A stretch of DNA of 8,006 nucleotides from Nocardioidaceae bacterium (GCA_013813125.1 JACCSH010000147.1:1-8006), one strand, 5' to 3'; positions 1 through 5,963 are shown, numbered from the stretch's first letter. Notes: generated by a model from the sequence alone, not told the origin. Numbers and translations are program-made.

Positions 1-16
1 CATCTACAGTGCTCCA

Positions 17-75
17 TGTCGGGGTCTTCCTCTAGATCAGCTGCTTGGTCGCTGCTGATCCTGAAGGCCCCGACA
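17..75. other. Long imperfect hairpin at the left edge
   Basis: Bases 17-24 (TGTCGGGG) pair with 68-75 (CCCCGACA). The stem continues with 26-29 (CTTC) against 63-66 (GAAG), and after an internal loop with 35-41 (GATCAGC) against 54-60 (GCTGATC), leaving a 12-base loop. No T-run follows on either strand, so it is not a typical intrinsic terminator. On the minus strand an AGGAAG (31-26) sits 8 bases before an ATG (17-15) that opens a frame running off the window. This could be the start of a gene whose binding site is partly inside the stem, but only five codons are visible, so no gene is called. Confidence 0.5.
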
Positions 76-156
76 CCTCCTTGCTGGCTACGCCACGCCG
101 CCCCACGCGATCAACCCGCCCACGCTCAAATCCGAAGAGCCGGTAAAGGGCGCACC

Positions 157-190
157 GGGTCTCGTCACGGCGCACCGTGGCGAGCGACCC
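157..190. other. Second hairpin in the left non-coding region
   Basis: Bases 161-170 pair with 175-184 over 10 positions (one G-T), closing a 4-base loop. GGGT at 157-160 can add four pairs with ACCC at 187-190 across a 2-base bulge. An alternative pairing, CGACC (185-189) with GGTCG (201-205), competes with the outer stem. I see no convincing gene in 1-212: the open frames here have no binding site or recognisable protein, and two of them run into the terminator hairpin to the right. Confidence 0.45.
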
Positions 191-212
191 CCACTGGCTC
201 GGTCGTAAAGGC

Positions 213-258
213 ACGAAAGAGGTAGGGGCGCGGGTCATCCGCGCCCCTACCTCTTCGT
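213..258. terminator. Strong terminator hairpin downstream of the beta-propeller gene
   Basis: Bases 217-233 pair perfectly with 239-255 (17 pairs, loop GTCAT); three further pairs follow after one bulged A at 216. Read on the minus strand, the stem ends in ...CTCTTTCG, a modest T-rich end, and it lies about 37 bases after the stop of the lactonase-like gene. It is therefore best read as that gene's intrinsic terminator. The stem is almost symmetric, so it could also stop transcription coming from the left. Confidence 0.75.
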
Positions 259-295
259 TCAATGCAATCGCTCCCGCAGAGCAAGCCCCTTCAGA

Positions 296-1543
296 TCAAT
301 ACACGGACAGACCAGATGCGCCGTCAGCGACCGGGAGCCCGCCCTTCACGACGCCGCGCGAGGATAGGCCGCCATCGTCTTGAATCTTGAAGGACGCCAC
401 CTTACCGCTGCCCCTGAGTAGCAGGTAGAGGTAGTGGCTCTTGGCAGCGAGGTCGAGGTCCACCGGTTGACTGTTTATCCCTAGGAAGGCCGCTTTCCCA
501 TCAATCAGACGGACTTTGCCCGTAGACGTGAACCGGTAGCTGGAGATCGTGCCGCTTCCAAAGTTCGCCACAAATGCATAACGGTTATTCCTGGTGATGA
601 CCACCCAGCAACTATCCGTCTGACGGTTACGAACCGAACCGCTGATCACCTTCAAAGCGCCCTTTTCAGTCATTCGGTATGACGAAACCCCGGATGCATT
701 GTCCGCAGCATTGAACGACTCGACGACCAGGAGCTGCCTGTCCTTGCGAAACGCCAAGCTGAACGGCCGAACACCGTGCGATGCTTCTCGTTTCGGCACA
801 GCGCTGGCCAAGCCGTCGCTTCTAACCCGGAATACGTCGATGGCGTTCTTTGGCGGCACGAGCACGTTGGTCGTTTTATGCGTCACGACGAGGAATCGAC
901 CGTCGGGACTGAACTCCACCTGACCCGGGACCGCGATGGGGGAGCTCAATAAGCGCTCCGAGTGCGCTATGGGCCTCAAGGTGCCATCAGCAGCAATCCT
1001 GAAGCCGAGAATTCCGTTGCCCGCAACCGAGCTGTCGAGTACATACAGCAGCTTGCGGTGGACGGTCAGGCTAGTCGGCTCGTCGCCCGCGTAGATTCTC
1101 TGCCTAAACGTGAGATGCGTTCCTTTGACCGAGAACACACTGATGGTGTCGCTGCCAGCGTTGACGGCGTACAGGAAACGGTGCTTTCTGGCGAGCTGCA
1201 ACCCGCCTTGCGTATCCAGGTCTGTTCCTATTCCCTTCCCACGGGTGGAGACACGGCCAACCCGTGTCAAAGATCCGTTCGCGGCGCGCCTGTAAGTGAT
1301 GATCTCATTGCGCGTGCTGCGGTTAGTCATCGCGAACGCAGCGCCAGTACGTGGGCCGTGTCGCGACAGGTCACCGTCGATTTGTGCATCAGAGATTGGC
1401 TCTTGCGCGGCGAGTTCTTGGGCTCGGGTACCGGATTCTTGAACTTGTGTGCCGGAGGCCTGGACTTGTGCAACGGGACCGATGCTGGCCAATGTGATCA
1501 ACGATAACGCACCAGCGCTCATCTTCTTCACGCGAAATACCAT
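296..1543 (-). CDS. Secreted lactonase-family beta-propeller protein
   Basis: The 415-residue protein has a Sec-type signal peptide: basic start (R4, K6, K7), hydrophobic stretch about 9-25, likely cleavage after VQA (29). A Gln/Ser-rich spacer of three heptads (26-46) follows, then about seven propeller blades, each with a hydrophobic strand, a turn and a 'xxxYRxxxxGxL'-like end (near 70-93, 123-145, 165-190, 217-246, 271-300, 322-346, 371-394). This matches the lactonase family that includes 6-phosphogluconolactonase and muconate cyclase. An exported member is unlikely to act in the pentose phosphate pathway, so the substrate is unknown; it could simply be a surface or periplasmic binding propeller. 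The start at 1543 is favoured by AGGAG 7 bases upstream (1555-1551); Met8 is the alternative. The gene stands alone and is lower in GC than its neighbours. Confidence 0.8.
   Translation of the reverse strand: MVFRVKKMSAGALSLITLASIGPVAQVQASGTQVQESGTRAQELAAQEPISDAQIDGDLSRHGPRTGAAFAMTNRSTRNEIITYRRAANGSLTRVGRVSTRGKGIGTDLDTQGGLQLARKHRFLYAVNAGSDTISVFSVKGTHLTFRQRIYAGDEPTSLTVHRKLLYVLDSSVAGNGILGFRIAADGTLRPIAHSERLLSSPIAVPGQVEFSPDGRFLVVTHKTTNVLVPPKNAIDVFRVRSDGLASAVPKREASHGVRPFSLAFRKDRQLLVVESFNAADNASGVSSYRMTEKGALKVISGSVRNRQTDSCWVVITRNNRYAFVANFGSGTISSYRFTSTGKVRLIDGKAAFLGINSQPVDLDLAAKSHYLYLLLRGSGKVASFKIQDDGGLSSRGVVKGGLPVADGASGLSVY
1406..1468 (-). repeat. Three degenerate 21-base repeats after the signal peptide
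   Basis: Residues 26-32, 33-39 and 40-46 of the propeller protein read QVQASGT, QVQESGT and RAQELAA. The first two copies are close and the third has diverged. They form a Gln/Ser/Thr-rich spacer between the signal peptide and the first blade, probably a flexible linker that arose by local duplication. Confidence 0.6.
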
Positions 1544-1820
1544 CCTATTGCTCCTAAGAGTTACACGCGTTGCCCGTATTGCTGTTTGTGGCCGGGAACC
1601 GCCGATTGGTGGCAGTTCAGCGGCCCGTCAAAAGCCTGAGGGCAGACGCGTGCGCGCGCCGTCTCGACAGCTGCGCTTGTCGGGTAGATTCCCCATAGTC
1701 AAACATGGCTTTGGCCAAAAAACCCTTACGAATACCTTACACGGTTCTTTTCATGCACACCCAGGGGGTAGTCGTGGGCCACAGCTCCGTCGGTTCCAGG
1801 CGTGGCCAGCCTGTCAGCCG
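1544..1820. other. Intergenic region between VOC gene and propeller gene
   Basis: This stretch separates the end of the VOC gene from the start of the propeller gene, both on the minus strand, so it should hold the propeller promoter. It contains an AT-richer patch around 1695-1755, a 10-base palindrome TTTGGCCAAA (1710-1719) and a weak inverted repeat GGCCAC/GTGGCC (1777-1782, 1802-1807) that could end VOC transcription. I could not place a convincing -35/-10 pair. An open plus-strand frame from 1705 has no binding site and runs into the VOC gene antisense, so I do not call it. Confidence 0.5.
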
Positions 1821-2273
1821 TTACACCAATCGCAGGATGCCGTCCGGGCCGATCTCCATGAGATCCGTTGAAGGGTTGTACCCGAGTTCCCAAAGATGCC
1901 CGTCGGGATCAGCCACATAGCCGGAGTACCCTCCCCACTCCTTGTCGACCGGTTCTCGCACGCTCTTCGCCCCGGCTCTCAGCCATGCCCTATACGTCGC
2001 GTCCACCGCTTCGCTCGAATCAACGTTGCATGCCAGCGTGACACCCCGGAAGCCGCTTCCCTCGGACGGAACCTGCGCGTCCGCTGCCAGCTCATCCCAC
2101 CCATACAGCGCGAGCACAGGGCCAGCCGTACGAAAGAACACGATCCCCGGCAGGTCGTGAGGGCGCTGGAATCCGACGCTCTCGTAGAAGCTTCCAGCGC
2201 GATCCAAGTCCTTCACGCCCAACGTGACGAGGGAGAGTCGCTGAGGGGCTACCCGCTCTGAAGATTCACCCAT
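1821..2273 (-). CDS. VOC superfamily (glyoxalase/bleomycin-resistance fold) protein
   Basis: The 150-residue single-domain protein has the two beta-alpha-beta-beta-beta halves of the vicinal oxygen chelate fold. The first begins LSLVTLGVKDLDRAGSFYES; the second ends in WGGYSGY..DPDGHLWELGYNP, a signature of a common bacterial VOC subgroup. The Glu in HLWEL is in the usual place of a metal ligand. Members include glyoxalases, dioxygenases and drug-binding proteins; nothing here identifies the substrate. I chose ATG 2273 because homologous sequence begins about 10 residues later. An in-frame start at 2387 would add 38 Trp- and Cys-rich residues unlike the family and would cover the divergent control region. 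No strong binding site precedes either start. The gene is divergent from the GTPase leader, but a functional link to tetracycline is only a guess. Confidence 0.85.
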   Translation of the reverse strand: MGESSERVAPQRLSLVTLGVKDLDRAGSFYESVGFQRPHDLPGIVFFRTAGPVLALYGWDELAADAQVPSEGSGFRGVTLACNVDSSEAVDATYRAWLRAGAKSVREPVDKEWGGYSGYVADPDGHLWELGYNPSTDLMEIGPDGILRLV

Positions 2274-2289
2274 ACGGACGAAGCGTAGC

Positions 2290-2312
2290 CAGCCGAGCCG
2301 ACATCTCGGCTG
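2290..2312. promoter_or_regulatory. 8-base inverted repeat between divergent VOC and GTPase genes
   Basis: CAGCCGAG (2290-2297) and CTCGGCTG (2305-2312) form a perfect inverted repeat around a 7-base centre. It lies 17 bases upstream of the VOC start, within the divergent intergenic region. It could be an operator or a hairpin in the VOC 5' untranslated region. No regulator gene adjoins it. Confidence 0.4.
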
Positions 2313-2430
2313 ACTGCTCCAGGGCCATGTCACGCACCACGGCTCGGCCTGCACGGTGTCGGCCGAAAACCATTCGTCAGCGACCAAAGCGGGTCACTAG
2401 CCTGGCTTCGCAACCAAATCGACACCAAGA

Positions 2431-2435
2431 AGGAG
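2431..2435 (+). promoter_or_regulatory. Strong ribosome binding site of the leader ORF
   Basis: AGGAG, within AAGAAGGAG, lies 8 bases before ATG 2444. It is the best ribosome binding site upstream of the GTPase and is aligned to the leader ORF, not to the GTPase start, which is 73 bases further on. No convincing -35/-10 pair could be fixed upstream; a TAGCCT at 2398-2403 is only a weak -10 candidate. Confidence 0.6.
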
Positions 2436-2443
2436 CACTGGAG

Positions 2444-2554
2444 ATGCGCCAACTGCTCGGACAGACCGCCTCGTCCCATCCGAGCAACCCGAAGGCAGCC
2501 CTTCTCCATGCCCCTCCTCAACCTAGGCATCGTCGCTCACGTCGACGCCGGTAA
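2444..2554 (+). CDS. Putative 36-residue leader peptide upstream of and overlapping the GTPase gene
   Basis: ATG 2444 follows AGGAG at ideal spacing and opens a 36-codon frame beginning MRQLLGQTASS and ending at TAA 2552-2554. It is in a different frame from the GTPase gene and overlaps its first 47 bases, so its basic end (HRRSRRRR) is read from codons 7-16 of the GTPase in another frame. I see no known domain. Leader ORFs ahead of ribosome-targeting resistance genes, including tet(M), are known to mediate attenuation. Here a ribosome on the leader would run through the hairpin at 2491-2504 and over the GTPase start. The function is inferred; the binding site and frame are visible. It could instead be a chance frame. 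Confidence 0.45.
   Translation: MRQLLGQTASSHPSNPKAALLHAPPQPRHRRSRRRR
2491..2504 (+). promoter_or_regulatory. Small hairpin covering the GTPase's weak ribosome binding site
   Basis: GAAGG (2491-2495) pairs with CCTTC (2500-2504) over a 4-base loop, ending 3 bases before ATG 2508. GAAGG is the only Shine-Dalgarno-like sequence near this start and is 12 bases away. Its occlusion would make GTPase translation depend on ribosomes arriving through the leader ORF. The stem has only five pairs, so its stability is modest. Confidence 0.35.
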
Positions 2555-4451
2555 AACCACACTGACCGAACGTCTCCTGTTCGAGACAGGAGTCACCACC
2601 TCCATCGGCCGCGTCGACCACGGTGACACCATCACAGACGCCGACGCCCTCGAACGCCAACGCGGCATCACGATCCGTTCGGCTGTCGTCACGTTTACGG
2701 TTCACTCTGTCGACGGCCGCAGCGTCAAGGTCAATCTGATCGACACTCCCGGCCACTCTGACTTCGTCGCAGAGGTCGAGCGGGCTCTCGCCGTACTCGA
2801 CGGCGCGGTGCTCGTGGTCTCCGCCGTCGAAGGCGTGCAGGCGCAGACCCGCGTCCTCATCCGCATCCTGGAACGGCTCCAGATCCCGTTCATCATCTTC
2901 GCCAACAAGATCGACAGAGTTGGCGCGACGTACGACAACACGATGGCCGCTCTCCGGGAGGCTCTCACCGGCGACGCCATCGCGCTCACCCAACCGACCG
3001 ACCTGGGCAGCAAATCGGCCACCATCACGACACGCAACGGCATGGGTTATCTCGACGACCTCGTTGAGCGACTCGCCGAGTACGACGACCAGATGCTGAG
3101 CCGATACATCGATGGAGCGCGGCCGCTGACCGAGCGGGAGGCCCTGGCCGCCCTTGCGCGCCTCACCGCTACCGGCAAGCTGCATCCGGTCTACTTCGGC
3201 TCGGCCCTGACCGGCCTGGGGGTCGCCGACGTCGTCGACGGCCTGAGCCGCTACCTGCCGGTCGCGACCGGTTCGTCGGATGGGCCATTACACGCGAGTG
3301 TCTTCAAGATCGAGCGGAGTCGATCCGGGCATAAGGTGGCCTTCGCAAGAATCCATGCGGGCACCCTGACCGCCCGCGACTCAGTCGTCTACCACCACCG
3401 TTCCCCCGCCGGCGCTCTCGCCACCCGGGAGGGCCGGGCCACCAGTGTCCGAACGTTTACAAGCGGGACCGCCACGGCTCCCGAACCCGCTCATGCCGGT
3501 GAGATCGCCACGATCGTCGGTCTCTCCGATCTGGAGATAGGCGACCAGCTCGGAGAGTGGGACGCCGCCAAGGGTGATCGCCACTTCGCGCCACCCGGAC
3601 TCGAGGCCGTCGTAGTCGCTAACAGCCCCGCGCACCGACCGGCACTCTTCGAAGCGCTTAGTCAGCTCGCCGAACAGGATCCCCTCATCGACGCCCGACT
3701 CGATGGAATCGACCATGAGTTGACCGTCAGCCTCTACGGCGAGGTACAAAAGGAGGTTCTTTTAGCGCGCCTAGCCACTGAGTTCGGCATCGACGCCGCG
3801 TTCCTCCCCACCCAAACCGTCTACGTCGAGCGGGTGTCATGTGTGGGCGAGGCCTCCGAGCAGGTACCCACCGGGAACGCTACGTTGGGGCTGCGAATCG
3901 AGCCCGCCCCAGTCGCGTCCGGAGTCGACTACCGACTCGCCGTCGAACGCGGCTGGCTGCTGCCCTCGTTCCACACGGCCGTGGAAGAGACTCTGTCGAC
4001 CGAGCTCGAGGAGGGTCTGTACGGCTGGAAGGTCACCGACTGCGTCGTGACGCTCACCCAGTCGCGCTACCACGCGCCGACCCCACCGGCCGGCTACTTT
4101 CGCTCGCTGACCGCGATCGTGCTCCGCGAGGCTCTTCGTCGCGCCGGGACAGTGGTGTGCGCGCCGGTCAGCGAGTTCGAGCTCGACGTACCTAACGGAT
4201 CGATCAGCAAGGTGCTGCAAATGCTGCACGCCGCGGGAGCCATTCCTGAGCCACTCGAGATGCGAACGACGCGCTGCCGAATTCCCGGCACGATCCCTAC
4301 CGAGCAGGTGCACTCCTTCGAGCAACGACTCCCCGGTCTCACCCAGGGCGAGGGGTACTTCTCCTCCCGGCCACTGGGGTACGAACCCGTTCACGGCTCA
4401 CCACCCACCCGGGTGAGCCGATCAGACAGATCGTCGACCCGCCCAGCCTGA
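2508..4451 (+). CDS. TetM/OtrA-like ribosomal-protection GTPase (EF-G-type translation factor)
   Basis: The 647-residue protein is close to the roughly 640 of Tet(M)/Tet(O), GTPases that bind the ribosome like EF-G and dislodge tetracycline. The N-terminus (LNLGIVAHVDAGKTTLTERLL) aligns with Tet(M) from its first residues, supporting this start. GTPase motifs: AHVDAGKT 10-17, RGIT 52-55, DTPGH 79-83, NKID 133-136, and SAL 232-234. A beta-barrel domain II and EF-G-like domains III-V follow. The domain IV loop that reaches the decoding centre corresponds to YHAPTPPAGYFR (521-532), not the YSPVSTPADFR type of Tet(M), with one extra residue. The last 20 or so residues, rich in Ser and Arg, look like an unstructured tail. 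Family membership is strong; actual tetracycline resistance, rather than another ribosome-targeting role, is inferred. A leader ORF and hairpin suggest translational control. Confidence 0.9.
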   Translation: MPLLNLGIVAHVDAGKTTLTERLLFETGVTTSIGRVDHGDTITDADALERQRGITIRSAVVTFTVHSVDGRSVKVNLIDTPGHSDFVAEVERALAVLDGAVLVVSAVEGVQAQTRVLIRILERLQIPFIIFANKIDRVGATYDNTMAALREALTGDAIALTQPTDLGSKSATITTRNGMGYLDDLVERLAEYDDQMLSRYIDGARPLTEREALAALARLTATGKLHPVYFGSALTGLGVADVVDGLSRYLPVATGSSDGPLHASVFKIERSRSGHKVAFARIHAGTLTARDSVVYHHRSPAGALATREGRATSVRTFTSGTATAPEPAHAGEIATIVGLSDLEIGDQLGEWDAAKGDRHFAPPGLEAVVVANSPAHRPALFEALSQLAEQDPLIDARLDGIDHELTVSLYGEVQKEVLLARLATEFGIDAAFLPTQTVYVERVSCVGEASEQVPTGNATLGLRIEPAPVASGVDYRLAVERGWLLPSFHTAVEETLSTELEEGLYGWKVTDCVVTLTQSRYHAPTPPAGYFRSLTAIVLREALRRAGTVVCAPVSEFELDVPNGSISKVLQMLHAAGAIPEPLEMRTTRCRIPGTIPTEQVHSFEQRLPGLTQGEGYFSSRPLGYEPVHGSPPTRVSRSDRSSTRPA

Positions 4452-4509
4452 TGAGGAGGTCTCTCGTAACTTCACGGCAACACACCGCGCGGCAGAGCCT
4501 AGAGAGCCA

Positions 4510-4531
4510 GAGTCCCCAGTCATCGGGACTC
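4510..4531. terminator. Inverted repeat between convergent GTPase and SRPBCC genes
   Basis: GAGTCCC (4510-4516) and GGGACTC (4525-4531) form a 7-pair stem with an 8-base loop, midway in the gap between the convergent stops at 4451 and 4589. No T-run follows on either strand. It is a plausible weak bidirectional terminator by position more than by strength. Confidence 0.4.
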
Positions 4532-4588
4532 AGCCTGCGAACCTCCAGCACCTCGTCAAGCATGTCGGACGACCACTACGGCGCGTGG

Positions 4589-5086
4589 TCACGGTACCGC
4601 GGATGAGTCGGCGAGAAGCTCGTCCAGGCGTTCGTAGCCCTCGCGGACACCGGCCTCCATGCCGCTTGCGACGAAGGCGTCACGTGCCTCGAACGAGTCG
4701 ACCAGCGAGGTCGCAGTCAATCGGGTGCGACCGTCGACGAGGTCCTCGAGAAGAAGTCGCTCCAAGGCAACGCCGTCGGGCATCCCTTCGAAGGTGAACG
4801 TCTGCACGATGAGCTCCGAGGGCCGCACCTCGTAGAAGCAGCCGCGGAAGCCGTATTCGTTGCCATCGCTCGAATGCAGGTAGCGGTAGGACCCTCCGGT
4901 GCGGCAGTCGTAGTGGTCGATCCGCATCTCGGTGCCGCGGGGACCCAACCACTTGACGATGAGCTCTGGATCGGTGTGGGCCCGGAAGACCTTCTCGGGG
5001 GGCGCGTCGAACTCCCGCGTGATCCTGACGAGGGGGACGTCGGGATCGACGCTGATCTCGGTCTCGGAGGTGCTGGTGGTGGTCAT
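4589..5086 (-). CDS. SRPBCC-family protein (AHSA1/START-like domain)
   Basis: The 165-residue protein has a short polar N-terminus (1-18) and one SRPBCC/AHSA1 domain: TREFDAPPEKVFRAHTDPEL and VKWLGP (about 23-49), GGSYRY (64-69), the GFRGCFYEVRPSELIVQTFTFEG strands (79-101), and the C-terminal helix after GMEAGVREGYERLDELLA (142-159). Such helix-grip proteins bind small hydrophobic ligands in a deep cavity. They are frequently encoded directly after an ArsR-type repressor, as here, but their ligands are mostly unknown. The start is set by AGGAGA (5098-5093) 6 bases before ATG 5086. It is presumably cotranscribed with the regulator from the promoter near 5500 and controlled by the two palindromes there. 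It overlaps almost completely with the anomalous open extension of the ArsR frame. Confidence 0.9.
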   Translation of the reverse strand: MTTTSTSETEISVDPDVPLVRITREFDAPPEKVFRAHTDPELIVKWLGPRGTEMRIDHYDCRTGGSYRYLHSSDGNEYGFRGCFYEVRPSELIVQTFTFEGMPDGVALERLLLEDLVDGRTRLTATSLVDSFEARDAFVASGMEAGVREGYERLDELLADSSAVP

Positions 5087-5447
5087 TTCGGTTCTCCTGT
5101 CTGAGATGGGGGTGGGAGTCGATGTCGTCGGGCATTGACTGAAGGAGGTCGTCGAGGCGGCGGTAGCGCTCCTCGGCCTGGCGGCGGTAGCGCTCGATCC
5201 ACTTGGTCAGCAGGTCGAAGACCTCCGCTTCGAGGTGGACCGGGCGCCGCTGCGCATCGCGGCTGCGGCTCACCAGACCGGCATCCTCGAGCACCTTGAG
5301 GTGCTTGGAGATGGCCTGGACCGTCACGTCATACGGCGCGGCGAGCTCGTTGACGGTGGCATCGACAACGGTGAGTCTTGCCACCATGTCACGCCGGGTG
5401 GGGTCGGAGAGGGCGGAAAAGGCTCGAGATAGTGCATCCGCCGCCAC
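4680..5447 (-). CDS. ArsR-family winged-helix regulator with abnormal C-terminal extension
   Basis: Residues 1-105 are a typical ArsR-family regulator of the kind paired with SRPBCC genes: FSALSDPTRRDMVARL (10-25), helix-turn-helix with recognition helix VQAISKHLKVLED (43-55), wing at AGLVSRSRDAQRRPVHL (56-72), and the helix ERYRRQAEERYRRLDDLL (85-102). No metal-site CxC motif is seen, so it is not a classical metal sensor. Starts at GTG 5447 with AAGGAGG 4 bases upstream. Relatives normally stop near residue 110-120, usually overlapping the SRPBCC start. Here that stop is out of frame and the frame stays open to 4680. The extra 140 or so residues are Arg/His/Pro-rich, look like an out-of-frame reading of the SRPBCC gene, and are probably not a real domain. 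An indel near 5100-5150, real or a sequencing error, is likely. Confidence 0.75.
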   Translation of the reverse strand: MAADALSRAFSALSDPTRRDMVARLTVVDATVNELAAPYDVTVQAISKHLKVLEDAGLVSRSRDAQRRPVHLEAEVFDLLTKWIERYRRQAEERYRRLDDLLQSMPDDIDSHPHLRQENRNDHHQHLRDRDQRRSRRPPRQDHAGVRRAPREGLPGPHRSRAHRQVVGSPRHRDADRPLRLPHRRVLPLPAFERWQRIRLPRLLLRGAALGAHRADVHLRRDARRRCLGATSSRGPRRRSHPIDCDLAGRLVRGT

Positions 5448-5462
5448 AACGCCTCCTTGTGC

Positions 5463-5478
5463 TCAACCCTTTGGTTGA
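5463..5478. promoter_or_regulatory. Proximal ArsR operator palindrome
   Basis: TCAACC and GGTTGA flank a 4-base centre just upstream of the ArsR binding site, about where transcription from the promoter at 5483-5512 should begin. With the second copy 46 bases away (centre to centre), it is a probable binding site for the ArsR dimer, giving autorepression. Confidence 0.7.
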
Positions 5479-5482
5479 ACAC

Positions 5483-5512
5483 AACGTAGAAGTTCTCACC
5501 CGCCGTTGTCAA
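5483..5512 (-). promoter_or_regulatory. Sigma-70-type promoter of the ArsR-SRPBCC operon
   Basis: On the minus strand a perfect -35 TTGACA (5512-5507) and a -10-like TACGTT (5488-5483) are separated by 18 bases. Transcription should begin near 5476. The -35 overlaps the distal palindrome and the start site falls in the proximal one, so a bound repressor would block polymerase directly. Confidence 0.65.
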
Positions 5513-5524
5513 CCATTTGGTTGA
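5509..5524. promoter_or_regulatory. Distal ArsR operator palindrome overlapping the -35
   Basis: TCAACCA and TGGTTGA form a perfect inverted repeat with a 2-base centre. It is the better of the two copies and shares bases with the TTGACA -35 element. The match in sequence to the proximal copy makes a chance palindrome unlikely. Confidence 0.75.
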
Positions 5525-5657
5525 AGAAAGTTCTCGGGTTCGCTGCCGCACCACTGGCGACCTGTCCGGCCAACGGCATCGCCACCGATCACGCTCTGTG
5601 CGTACCTCTGGAGGCTCGTTCCTCCGAGTTGTCGGACGGTCTCGCTAAGGTGCCGCC
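5525..5657 (+). promoter_or_regulatory. Upstream region of the ABM-epimerase operon
   Basis: This region should carry the plus-strand promoter of the ABM gene, but I cannot place a good -35/-10 pair. It contains a small hairpin, GGAGG (5610-5614) against CCTCC (5621-5625), extended by CTC/GAG after one bulged base (5606-5628), which would lie in the 5' untranslated region. AAGG (5647-5650) 7 bases before ATG 5658 is a modest ribosome binding site. Confidence 0.35.
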
Positions 5658-5963
5658 ATGACATACGGCCTTATCGGCAAGTTCTTGGCTCAGCCCGGTC
5701 GGCGCGATGAGCTAGTCGGCTACCTGCTGCAAGCGGCAGAGCTGCTGGGCAGAGACCAGGGCTGCATTCAGTATCTCGTCAGCAGTTCTGACGAACCGGA
5801 AGCGGTGTGGGTGTCGGAGATCTGGACCGACCAGGCCGCTCACGACGCCTCCCTTGAGCCTGATGACGTCCGCGCGCTGATCGAGAAAGCCCGACCGCTG
5901 ATCGCGGGCATGTCCGACCAGACGCAGCTGACCATCCATGGTGGCAAAGGGCTCCCCGACTGA
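5658..5963 (+). CDS. ABM-domain protein, putative quinol monooxygenase
   Basis: The 101-residue protein is a single antibiotic-biosynthesis-monooxygenase (ABM) domain with a ferredoxin-like fold. It starts with the usual strand YGLIGKF, then a helix after GRRDELVGYLLQAA, GCIQYLVSSS, the characteristic VWVSEIWTDQAAHDASL (51-67), and a C-terminal helix and strand. Members act as cofactor-free quinol monooxygenases or dimeric enzymes in aromatic polyketide oxidation, but many are uncharacterised; the substrate here is unknown. Its stop overlaps the epimerase start (TGATG), so the two are almost surely one operon with coupled translation. The reason for pairing with a sugar epimerase is not clear. 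The start fits family length. Confidence 0.85.
   Translation: MTYGLIGKFLAQPGRRDELVGYLLQAAELLGRDQGCIQYLVSSSDEPEAVWVSEIWTDQAAHDASLEPDDVRALIEKARPLIAGMSDQTQLTIHGGKGLPD

Noticed and set aside
32..262. Minus-strand 76-codon open frame through the terminator
   Set aside because: It begins inside the terminator hairpin arm, has no binding site and no recognisable domain.
1705..1920. Possible small plus-strand gene beginning MALAKKPLRIPYT
   Set aside because: No ribosome binding site, and most of it is antisense to the end of the VOC gene.
2274..2387. N-terminal extension of the VOC protein to an upstream start at 2387
   Set aside because: The added residues do not resemble the family and would cover the divergent regulatory region and inverted repeat.
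2366..2403. A possible WhiB7-type promoter (A-rich stretch before a -35) upstream of the GTPase leader
   Set aside because: The A-rich run and hexamers do not match well enough in sequence or spacing to claim it; only start-site mapping could decide.
2523..3185. Long antisense open frame within the GTPase gene
   Set aside because: The plus strand has unmistakable GTPase motifs here; the antisense frame is acidic, low-information and lacks a binding site. The same applies to antisense frames at 3837-4394 and 5840-6508.
4454..4459. Perfect AGGAGG just after the GTPase stop
   Set aside because: No ATG, GTG or TTG start lies at usable distance downstream, so it does not indicate another gene.
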